Below are positions 6,237 to 13,200 of a stretch of DNA of 13,200 bases, piece by piece. The notes below the pieces were generated by a model. It saw only the letters and a list, made by a program, of their open reading frames with translations. It was not told the origin of the DNA and did no database searches. The stretch is from Oscillospiraceae bacterium (GTDB taxonomy: Bacteria; Bacillota_A; Clostridia; Oscillospirales; Oscillospiraceae): assembly GCA_017537045.1 (NCBI GenBank), contig JAFYLN010000182.1:1-13200 (forward strand). Direction: 5' to 3'. Each line of letters starts with the position of its first letter. Positions within the stretch are counted from its first letter, which is position 1. The position numbers and the translations under genes were made by a program.

Positions 6237-7364
6237 ATGATCTATCTTGACAATTCTGCCACCACGAAGCCTTGCAAAGAGGCTGTGGAGGCCATGACGC
6301 TTGCCATGACCGAGAACTGGGGCAACCCCTCTGCACTGTATGGTTTTGGCATCGACACCGCCCATATGCTCCGGGACGCACGGCACAAGGTTGCTGCGGC
6401 GCTGGGTGCTGAAGCCGACCGGGTATTCTTCACCTCCGGCGGAACAGAAGCAGACAATTGGGCCATTTTCGGCACCGCCAAGCGCTTCGGCAAAAAGAAC
6501 AAACACATCATCACCACCGCCATTGAGCATCACGCCATCCTGCACTGCATGAAGGAACTGGAAGCACAGGGCTTTGAGGTAACTTACCTGCAGCCCGACG
6601 AGACCGGCACAGTCACCCTCGCGGCCTTGCGGGAAGCGCTGCGGCCGGACACCATTCTGGTGTCCATCATGATGGTCAACAACGAGGTTGGTTCTGTGAT
6701 GCCCATTGCCCAGATGGCGAAGCTGACCAAACGCATCTGCCCCAACGCCATTTTCCACACTGATGCGGTACAGGGATTTTTGAAAGTGCCTTTCTCCGCA
6801 AAAACCTTGGGAGCTGATCTGATCTCCATTTCTTCCCACAAAGTCCACGGTCCCAAGGGCTGCGGCGCGCTGTACATTTCCCCCCGGCTGAAGTCCTTCC
6901 CGGCTCTGCTGGTGGGCGGCGGTCAGGAATCGAATTTCCGCAGCGGCACCGAGGCTACCCCCGCCATTTTCAGCTTCGCTGCCGCCTGCGAAGCCGGTGC
7001 TGCCACTTTTAAGGCAGATCGGGAAATGGAACAGAAGATTCTTCAGGTTGCCATTGAAGAGTTGTCCACCCTGAAAGGGCTTGTGATCAACGGTGCTCAC
7101 GAAGCACCCCATATTCTCTCTCTATCCATCCCCGGTGTGCCCACCCAGAACACCATCAATATTCTGCAGGACTGGGGCATTTGCGTCTCCGCAGGTTCTG
7201 CCTGCGCCAAGGGTCACCGCAGCCATGTGCTGGAAGCTATGAAGGTGCCTCCCGAGGTAATCGACGGCGCATTCCGGGTATCCATCAGCCGGGAAACGAC
7301 TTGGGAAGAGATAAGCAAGCTCATCAATGTGATCCAGCGGGAGATTCTCCCCCGGGCACGTTAA
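6237..7364 (+). CDS. Cysteine desulfurase (NifS/IscS family)
   Basis: A 375-residue PLP enzyme that converts cysteine to alanine and passes the sulfur on as an enzyme persulfide. It starts with the family signature I-Y-L-D-N-S-A-T-T (2-10). Other residues visible are S-G-G-T-E-A-D-N (67-74), the PLP-stacking histidine in E-H-H-A (97-100), D175 and Q179 in H-T-D-A-V-Q-G, the PLP lysine K202 in S-S-H-K-V-H-G-P-K-G, R235-S-G-T-E, and the catalytic cysteine C323 in S-A-G-S-A-C-A-K-G. The ATG follows AAAGGA (6223-6228) by 8 nt. It is the last gene before a strong terminator and is probably co-transcribed with mnmE. In Gram-positive bacteria such enzymes can serve Fe-S assembly or tRNA thiolation (YrvO with MnmA). 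No iscU/sufU or mnmA gene is in the window, so the acceptor is unknown. Confidence 0.95.
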   Translation: MIYLDNSATTKPCKEAVEAMTLAMTENWGNPSALYGFGIDTAHMLRDARHKVAAALGAEADRVFFTSGGTEADNWAIFGTAKRFGKKNKHIITTAIEHHAILHCMKELEAQGFEVTYLQPDETGTVTLAALREALRPDTILVSIMMVNNEVGSVMPIAQMAKLTKRICPNAIFHTDAVQGFLKVPFSAKTLGADLISISSHKVHGPKGCGALYISPRLKSFPALLVGGGQESNFRSGTEATPAIFSFAAACEAGAATFKADREMEQKILQVAIEELSTLKGLVINGAHEAPHILSLSIPGVPTQNTINILQDWGICVSAGSACAKGHRSHVLEAMKVPPEVIDGAFRVSISRETTWEEISKLINVIQREILPRAR

Positions 7365-7381
7365 ATATTGTACAATCCTGA

Positions 7382-8845
<1,464 letters not shown>

Positions 8846-8856
8846 ATCAAACGGTT

Positions 8857-8887
8857 CAGCCCCGACCAGATGGTCGGGGCTGTTTTT
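8857..8887 (+). terminator. Intrinsic terminator of gdhA
   Basis: An 11-bp perfect GC-rich stem, CAGCCCCGACC (8857-8867) against GGTCGGGGCTG (8872-8882), with an AGAT loop, is followed by TTTTTAT. The facing minus-strand gene ends at 8886, inside the T-run. Its transcript also crosses the hairpin but lacks a U-tract on that side, so termination is clearest for gdhA. Confidence 0.92.
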
Positions 8888-9506
8888 ATAGTTTGTTGAT
8901 TTCGTTTTGCAGATTTGCAAGGAATCTGCCTGCGTGGGCGCCATCCATCTGGGTGTGGTGGAACTGGAAAGAGATTGGAAGGTTATACCGGAACAGCTTT
9001 TTCCTGTATCTGCCCCAGATCAGAAAGGGATTGTTGAAAATGCCGCTGTTCATGCCCACCGCACCGTCGATCTGGGTATCCACGATAGCGGAGGTGCCGA
9101 TGACCATGCAGGTGTCGGACAAATCATAGTCCCGGCAGCTTTCAGCTACCTGACGGGTATATTTCAGATAGTCCTGGTTGAATTTTTCCAGATCTCCGGT
9201 AAACAAAACGTCGCAAGAGCTGACCTCACCGGTCTTGTTTTTGACGATGGTATTGACCGCGATGGTGTCGTACTGTATCAATTTGTCCCCCACAGGCAGT
9301 GTGTAGAATTCTTTCACAGCGGCGGCCGCCTTGCCAATACAAAAATCCAGCAGCATATTGAATTTGAGGTTTTGCCGTTTACTCAACTTCACCAGATTGG
9401 TCACATCAACCGTCTTGAAAAACGTGACCATGGGGTTCGGCGCTTTCATCCAAAGCTCGAAAGCAGCCGCTCTGGTTGTATCCTTGGGATTAATTTCCTT
9501 AACCAT
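8886..9506 (-). CDS. Chloramphenicol acetyltransferase-like O-acetyltransferase
   Basis: A 206-residue protein of the CAT family, slightly shorter than classical type A enzymes (about 215-220). The active-site motif H-H-x-x-x-D-G is intact at 183-189 in F-H-H-T-Q-M-D-G-A-H-A-G-R-F. By comparison with type III CAT, H184 is the catalytic histidine and D188 the structural aspartate. Its salt-bridge partner arginine is probably R12 in T-R-A-A-A-F. Classical enzymes trimerise and acetylate the drug with acetyl-CoA. The N-terminus diverges from the W-x-R-K-x-x-F of true resistance enzymes, so the native substrate may be another hydroxyl compound. The ATG at 9506 follows AAAGGAG (9519-9513) by 6 nt. 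Upstream lies a 178-bp repeat. It may be co-transcribed with the P-loop gene at 9725-10237. Confidence 0.85.
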   Translation of the reverse strand: MVKEINPKDTTRAAAFELWMKAPNPMVTFFKTVDVTNLVKLSKRQNLKFNMLLDFCIGKAAAAVKEFYTLPVGDKLIQYDTIAVNTIVKNKTGEVSSCDVLFTGDLEKFNQDYLKYTRQVAESCRDYDLSDTCMVIGTSAIVDTQIDGAVGMNSGIFNNPFLIWGRYRKKLFRYNLPISFQFHHTQMDGAHAGRFLANLQNEINKL

Positions 9507-9553
9507 GGATTTCTCCTTTCTTGATTCATCTTTTTATGTATGGAATGATATTC

Positions 9554-9731
9554 AAATTTCAGTTTATCACGCTGTTTCAATAATGAATGTAGGGGCGGCG
9601 ATCCGCCGCCCGTGCGGTAGAATTTAACGTATTTGCATTGGTTTTCGGCGAAATCGTAACATTTTACTGCGCGGGCGACCAATGGTCGCCCCTACATGAT
9701 CCATGCTACATGGCACGATAAACATCAATTT
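9554..9731 (+). repeat. 178-bp inverted-repeat element, copy 3
   Basis: Left end AAATTTCAGTTTATCACGC and right end, reverse complemented, AAATTGATGTTTATCGTGC form imperfect terminal inverted repeats. The hairpins are GGGCGGCG-ATC-CGCCGCCC (9593-9611) and GGGCGACC-AAT-GGTCGCCC (9673-9691), framed by GTAG (9589-9592) and CTAC (9692-9695). It lies in the same plus-strand orientation as the other copies, although the genes on both sides run on the minus strand. Its right end contains the stop codon of the neighbouring P-loop gene (9725-9727). Confidence 0.87.
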
Positions 9732-10237
9732 ATTGTTTCCATCTGCTTCAGGAATTTCTTCACGGCGCGGCGGTTTTTCAGAACGATTTTCTCAACACCG
9801 TCGGTCTCATTCAGCAGGCGGTAGTATTCCTCTCGTTTATTCCTGTTAAAATTCCAGACCCATTTCAGAAACTCAAAATCGATCCGCTCCGGGCAGCCCT
9901 CACCCATATCGGGGCGCACTTTGCCGTAGGTGGTCAGGACACGCCTGGCAACGCCCCGGAGGCAGTCGAGCCGGGAAAAGTCCAGATAGATCACGGCATC
10001 GCAGTATTGGATGCGCACCGGCAGGGTGCGGTTAAAATTCCCATCCATGATCCACTGGGGCTTGACCAGTTCCTCCATGATCTTTGCATCGATCTCATCT
10101 TTTGAAGATTCCACCCAACCCGGTTTCCAGAACAGCTTGTCCAGATGCACCACGGGCAGATTCAGCTTTTCTCCCAGCGTCCGCGCCAGAGTGGACTTCC
10201 CCGCTCCGCCGCAGCCGATGATCAGGATCCGTTTCAT
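9725..10237 (-). CDS. P-loop NTPase, adenylate-kinase/topology-modulation-like
   Basis: A 170-residue protein with a Walker A loop G-C-G-G-A-G-K-S-T at residues 8-16, immediately after a hydrophobic strand (R-I-L-I-I). The following H-L-D-K-L-F-W-K-P-G-W (31-41), M-D-G-N-F (64-68) and A-V-I-Y-L-D-F-S-R (81-89) are characteristic of the small P-loop family annotated as 'DNA topology modulation protein' or adenylate kinase-related kinases. The true substrate of this family is not settled; a nucleotide or small-molecule kinase activity is likely from the fold. The ATG at 10237 follows AGGAGG by 7 nt. The stop codon TGA (9727-9725) lies within the end of the third 178-bp repeat. It is divergent from the sigma factor gene. 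Confidence 0.85.
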   Translation of the reverse strand: MKRILIIGCGGAGKSTLARTLGEKLNLPVVHLDKLFWKPGWVESSKDEIDAKIMEELVKPQWIMDGNFNRTLPVRIQYCDAVIYLDFSRLDCLRGVARRVLTTYGKVRPDMGEGCPERIDFEFLKWVWNFNRNKREEYYRLLNETDGVEKIVLKNRRAVKKFLKQMETIN

Positions 10238-10296
10238 AATTTCGCCTCCTATGCAAATTCTTTTGTTTTTAATAAAACCTTTTTGCGTATTTTGCG

Positions 10297-10324
10297 ACTA
10301 TATCAGCAGAACGGCTCGTTTGAA
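10297..10324 (-). promoter_or_regulatory. Possible promoter of P-loop NTPase gene
   Basis: On the minus strand TTCAAA (10324-10319), 16 nt, then TATAGT (10302-10297), about 60 bases upstream of the start codon at 10237. The -35 is weak (4 of 6) and the spacing one short. It is the best candidate in the divergent spacer, not a firm call. Confidence 0.35.
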
Positions 10325-10332
10325 TTCAGCCG

Positions 10333-10361
10333 TTGTATTGCCGGCAAATGTATCGTATAAT
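10333..10361 (+). promoter_or_regulatory. Sigma-A promoter of ECF sigma / anti-sigma operon
   Basis: TTGTAT (10333-10338), 17 nt, then TATAAT (10356-10361). Transcription would start close to 10368, about 20 bases before the TTG start codon. This housekeeping-type promoter implies basal expression. A separate ECF-type autoregulated promoter (AAC/CGT type) is not evident. Confidence 0.7.
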
Positions 10362-10387
10362 AAGATTTCAGAAAGGGGCTGATCCTT

Positions 10388-10945
10388 TTGACTGACCTGC
10401 AAATCGTCGATCTGTATTGGAACAGAAACGCCGATGCCATCAGTTGCAGTGCGCAGAAGTACGGAAACTACTGCCACAGCGTTGCCAAGAATATCCTTTC
10501 CAATGTTCAGGACGCGGAAGAATGCGTCAATGACACATGGGTAGGCGCATGGAATGCCATGCCTGACCATCGACCCTGCAATCTGCGCGCCTTCCTCGGT
10601 TCGATTACGCGCCGCCTTGCATGCAGCCGTCTGCGCAGGGACTATGCGCAAAAGCGCGGCAGCGGACAGCTTCCGCTGATTCTGGAAGAGCTGGATGCCT
10701 GTCTGCCCACTTCCCCCAGCGCCGCCCAGATTGTGGAAGCAAAGGAACTGGAACGGATCATCAACGCATTCCTGCACACACTTCCCGAACAGGACTGCAA
10801 TATCTTCCTGCGCCGTTACTGGTTCGCAGAATCCATCGACCAAATCTCCCGCCGTTATGATCTTCTCCCGGCCACCGTAAAAAGCTGCCTGTACCGCAGC
10901 AGGCGAAAGCTCAGAGCATATCTTGAAAAGGAGGATCTGCTATGA
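10388..10945 (+). CDS. ECF-type RNA polymerase sigma factor
   Basis: A 185-residue sigma-70 family protein with only regions 2 and 4, as in ECF sigma factors. Region 2 covers about residues 10-75 (A-I...Y-G-N-Y-C-H-S-V-A-K-N-I-L, D-A-E-E-C-V-N-D-T-W, then R-x-F-L-G-S-I-T-R-R). Region 4 covers about 125-180, with the helix-turn-helix S-I-D-Q-I-S-R-R-Y-D-L-L-P-A-T-V-K-S-C-L-Y-R-S-R-R-K. A non-canonical TTG start at 10388 is chosen because it follows AAAGGGG (10372-10378) by 9 nt, the resulting N-terminus T-D-L-Q-I-V-D-L-Y-W matches relatives, and the first in-frame internal ATG would remove most of region 2. It overlaps the downstream membrane gene by 4 bp, the normal arrangement for a sigma/anti-sigma pair. 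The inducing signal is unknown. Confidence 0.92.
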   Translation: MTDLQIVDLYWNRNADAISCSAQKYGNYCHSVAKNILSNVQDAEECVNDTWVGAWNAMPDHRPCNLRAFLGSITRRLACSRLRRDYAQKRGSGQLPLILEELDACLPTSPSAAQIVEAKELERIINAFLHTLPEQDCNIFLRRYWFAESIDQISRRYDLLPATVKSCLYRSRRKLRAYLEKEDLL

Positions 10946-11949
10946 TGGATGGCTATGACCTGTTTTCTGCCATGAGCGGTGCCGATGAGGAGCTGGTAGC
11001 CCGCAGTGATCACCGCGTCAAGCGCCGGAATTCTAAGTGGATCCCGCTGCTGGCAGTTGCCGCATGCTTTGCACTGCTCCTGATCGGTGTGCGTCAGCTT
11101 TTCAAGACACCTGAACCGGAATCCCTGTACATCCCGCCCACGACCGCAATATCCGAAACGGAAGGTACCGTACCTGCCACCATAGATCCCAACCGCCCCC
11201 TGCAGCTAAAGGGCGGCGATGTGGGAACGCTCAATATTCTGCAGCTTTCCCATGTTGAAGAGGCCGCTTCCATGCCCGACTTCCTGATGTACATCAATCA
11301 GAATGACTACCGTATTGCAGAAAGCGGGGGCACGTTCCACGTCTATCCCGTTTCCGGTGCAGTTGAGAACCGGATGACTTTGAGCTGGCAGGCAAATGTG
11401 ACCGTTGAAGCCGCGGCCCGGCAGCAGATGTCTGCACTGACCGGGACTGTTTCCGAGCCTGTGTTTGACCCTCTGCTGGGGGGCATGATGATCTCTGGCG
11501 AGCAGCTTGAGATTTACATCGCAGATGATCTTCAGGGCGGCGTTTTCATTTTTACTTTGAAGTTTGAGTCCGACGATCATGCGATCTGGTTCCGGGATAT
11601 GATGCAGACTTTCGAAATCGCCAACGCTGGCAGGGATGCGCCTGCGTGGATGACCGGCCTCAGATCTTCTGTTGACAGCTTCACAACCGCCTTCCTGAAA
11701 AATGATTTCTCCGGTGTGGCAGACCTGCTTTCTGAAAACGCAGAAATCTACACCTATGATGCGGATGTTCATTCCGAGACCCGCATCCTGCAAACCCACT
11801 ACGAGGTGGATAATGACACCAAGCCCATCTCTGCATCTGTTTCCGTCCGGCACAAATACCGGGAACCGGATGCATATGATTACATCACCATGGAACTGAA
11901 ATACAGTGATGGCAAGTGGCAGGTCGTCTGGGCAATGATCGAACGGTAA
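10942..11949 (+). CDS. Probable membrane-anchored anti-sigma factor with C-terminal NTF2-like domain
   Basis: A 335-residue protein. A short cytoplasmic N-terminus carries Y-D-L-F-S-A-M-S-G-A-D-E-E-L-V (5-19), the kind of short helical motif seen at the start of putative anti-sigma proteins next to ECF genes in Clostridia, and a basic patch R-V-K-R-R. One membrane segment follows at about 33-53. The long outside portion has a proline/threonine-rich linker (56-85), a middle beta-rich region (about 90-228) and a C-terminal region of about 95 residues starting S-S-V-D-S-F-T-T-A-F-L-K-N-D-F-S-G-V-A-D-L-L. That last region looks like an NTF2/SnoaL-type or DUF4829-like fold. The role is inferred mainly from operon position: ATGA overlap with the sigma gene and AAGGAGG (10928-10934) 7 nt upstream. 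No zinc-binding anti-sigma motif (H-x3-C-x2-C) is present. Confidence 0.75.
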   Translation: MMDGYDLFSAMSGADEELVARSDHRVKRRNSKWIPLLAVAACFALLLIGVRQLFKTPEPESLYIPPTTAISETEGTVPATIDPNRPLQLKGGDVGTLNILQLSHVEEAASMPDFLMYINQNDYRIAESGGTFHVYPVSGAVENRMTLSWQANVTVEAAARQQMSALTGTVSEPVFDPLLGGMMISGEQLEIYIADDLQGGVFIFTLKFESDDHAIWFRDMMQTFEIANAGRDAPAWMTGLRSSVDSFTTAFLKNDFSGVADLLSENAEIYTYDADVHSETRILQTHYEVDNDTKPISASVSVRHKYREPDAYDYITMELKYSDGKWQVVWAMIER

Positions 11950-11955
11950 AGATGC

Positions 11956-11991
11956 AAAACGACGCAGTTTCTTTCGAAACTGCGTCGTTTT
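11956..11991. terminator. Bidirectional terminator between anti-sigma gene and proS
   Basis: A perfect 16-bp inverted repeat, AAAACGACGCAGTTTC (11956-11971) and GAAACTGCGTCGTTTT (11976-11991), with a 4-base loop. An A-run begins the left arm and a T-run ends the right arm, so it can terminate transcription from both convergent genes. Confidence 0.9.
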
Positions 11992-12022
11992 CAGATTACT
12001 CTTAAATGCGACTTTGAGAATA

Positions 12023-13200
12023 TTAGTATGCGACACCCCAGTAGATCATCTTATCGGCAGGTTTGCCACAGCAGGCGCAGGTGTCGCCCAGATGCTCCTG
12101 TGCAAAGGGGATGCAGCGGGAGGACATACCGGCCTTTTCCTTCATGACCAGCTCGCACTCCAGCTCACCGCACCACATGGTCTTGATGTAGCCGCCGTTT
12201 TCGTCCTGCAGAGCCTTTGCTTCCTCGATGGAGTGAGCTTCATAGATATGCTCGTCCAGATTCTTCTTGGCCTTGTCGAACATCTGCTGCTGCACCCCAA
12301 CCAGCTGCTCTGCAACTGCTGCTTCCAGCTCTTCCAGCTTGATGACGACCTTTTCCCGGCCAGTACGGCGGACGATGACACACTGTCCGTTCTCCAGATC
12401 ACGGGGGCCGCACTCCACACGCAGGGGCACGCCCTTCATCTCGTACTCGGCGCACTTCCAGCCCATGGAATTGTCGGAATCATCCATCTTGCAGCGGATA
12501 CCGGCCTCGATCAGACGGTCGCGCAGGGCAGTTGCCCCCTCCAGAACTCCAGCCTTATGCTGTGCGATGGGCAGCACGACCACCTGAACGGGAGCCACCT
12601 TGGGAGGCAGAACCAGACCGTTGTTGTCGCCGTGGGTCATGATGATGCCGCCGATCAGACGGGTGGAAACACCCCAGGAGGTCTCATGGGGGTTGGTGCG
12701 CTGGTTGTTCTTGTCGGTGAACTCAATGCCAAAGGCCTTGGCAAAGCCGTCCCCGAAGTAGTGGGAGGTGCCTGCCTGCAGAGCCTTGCGGTCGTGCATC
12801 ATGCACTCGATGGTATAGGTTGCTTCTGCACCGTTGAATTTTTCCTTGTCGGTTTTCTGGCCGCGGGTGACGGGCATAGCCAGCACATTCTCGCAGAAGT
12901 CAGCATAGACATTGAGCATGGTCTCGGTGAAGTCCTTCGCTTCCTCGGCGGTAGCGTGGATGGTGTGACCCTCCTGCCACAGGAACTCACGGTGGCGCAG
13001 GAAGGGGCGGGAGGTCTTCTCCCAGCGCAGAACACTGCACCACTGGTTATACTTCATGGGGAGATCCCTGTGAGACTGCAGCACATGGGCGAAATGCTCG
13101 CAGAACAGGGTCTCGGAAGTGGGACGAATGGCCATCTTCTCTTCCAGCTTGTCGCCGCCGCCCATGGTGACCCATGCGCACTCGGGTGCAAAGCCTTCCA
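12023..13200 (-). CDS. proS: Prolyl-tRNA synthetase, eukaryote/archaeal type (5' end cut by window)
   Basis: The visible 391 residues are the C-terminal part of a prolyl-tRNA synthetase, which charges tRNA-Pro with proline. The frame stays open to the right edge (...E-G-F-A-P-E-C-A-W-V-T ahead of the internal M at 13165), so that methionine is not the start and roughly 85-90 residues are missing. Class II signs are R-P-T-S-E-T, motif 2 R-P-F-L-R-H-R-E-F-L-W-Q-E-G-H-T, and motif 3 around G-V-S-T-R-L-I-G-G-I-I-M-T-H-G-D. The C-terminal zinc-binding-like region has the cysteines of M-W-C-G-E-L-E-C and C-A-C-C-G-K, and the protein ends in W-G-V-A-Y with a terminal tyrosine; both are typical of the shorter type lacking the bacterial editing insertion. 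This type is common in Clostridia. Any T-box or promoter lies outside the window. Confidence 0.97.
   Translation of the reverse strand, partial: EGFAPECAWVTMGGGDKLEEKMAIRPTSETLFCEHFAHVLQSHRDLPMKYNQWCSVLRWEKTSRPFLRHREFLWQEGHTIHATAEEAKDFTETMLNVYADFCENVLAMPVTRGQKTDKEKFNGAEATYTIECMMHDRKALQAGTSHYFGDGFAKAFGIEFTDKNNQRTNPHETSWGVSTRLIGGIIMTHGDNNGLVLPPKVAPVQVVVLPIAQHKAGVLEGATALRDRLIEAGIRCKMDDSDNSMGWKCAEYEMKGVPLRVECGPRDLENGQCVIVRRTGREKVVIKLEELEAAVAEQLVGVQQQMFDKAKKNLDEHIYEAHSIEEAKALQDENGGYIKTMWCGELECELVMKEKAGMSSRCIPFAQEHLGDTCACCGKPADKMIYWGVAY

Noticed and set aside
5727..7112. A 461-residue open frame on the minus strand opposite the VOC and cysteine desulfurase genes
   Set aside because: It is an antisense shadow spanning two confirmed plus-strand genes, with no start signal.

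Overview
The window looks like chromosomal DNA from a gut-type member of the Clostridia, most likely the Oscillospirales/Ruminococcaceae. The reasons are a moderately GC-rich Firmicutes gene style with strong AGGAGG ribosome binding sites, TTGACA/TATAAT promoters, a spore-germination gene, a eukaryote/archaeal-type prolyl-tRNA synthetase and an ECF sigma/anti-sigma pair of the kind common in that group. The assignment is inferred from gene content only. There is no phage, CRISPR array, transposase or integrase.

Layout. (1) 1-321, minus strand: two consensus promoters 103 bp apart and a leader that resembles the start of a ribosomal RNA operon; the 16S gene itself would lie beyond the left edge. 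(2) 322-2237, minus strand: a two-gene spore germination operon, a GerA/SpoVAF-family membrane protein followed by a short GerAC-N-terminal-like exported protein. It runs straight into the rRNA promoters with no visible terminator. (3) 2272-7430, plus strand: a good housekeeping promoter, then Nudix hydrolase, GNAT acetyltransferase, mnmE, a second Nudix hydrolase, a VOC-family protein and a cysteine desulfurase, closed by a strong hairpin terminator. (4) 7443-8887: gdhA (glutamate dehydrogenase) with its own promoter and terminator. (5) 8886-10237, minus strand: a chloramphenicol-acetyltransferase-like protein and a P-loop kinase-like protein. (6) 10333-11991, plus strand: an ECF sigma factor and its membrane-anchored probable anti-sigma factor, with promoter and a bidirectional terminator. 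(7) 12023 to the right edge, minus strand: proS, cut at its 5' end by the window.

The most unusual content is in the spacers. A 178-bp element with imperfect terminal inverted repeats and two GC-rich hairpins occurs three times in the same orientation (2325-2502, 3605-3782, 9554-9731), always just upstream of a gene start. One hairpin shows a compensatory base change between copies. A second, 38-bp palindromic repeat occurs twice in inverted orientation (5186-5223 and 6182-6219) around the second Nudix/VOC pair. Both look like small non-autonomous intergenic repeats that flank accessory gene pairs inserted around mnmE.

Functionally, mnmE (tRNA wobble uridine modification) and the cysteine desulfurase (a sulfur donor that can serve wobble thiolation) share an operon, while the Nudix, GNAT and VOC proteins look like accessory metabolite-handling enzymes. 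Four gene junctions use the same 4-bp ATGA overlap (777-780, 3138-3141, 5772-5775, 10942-10945), which indicates translational coupling.
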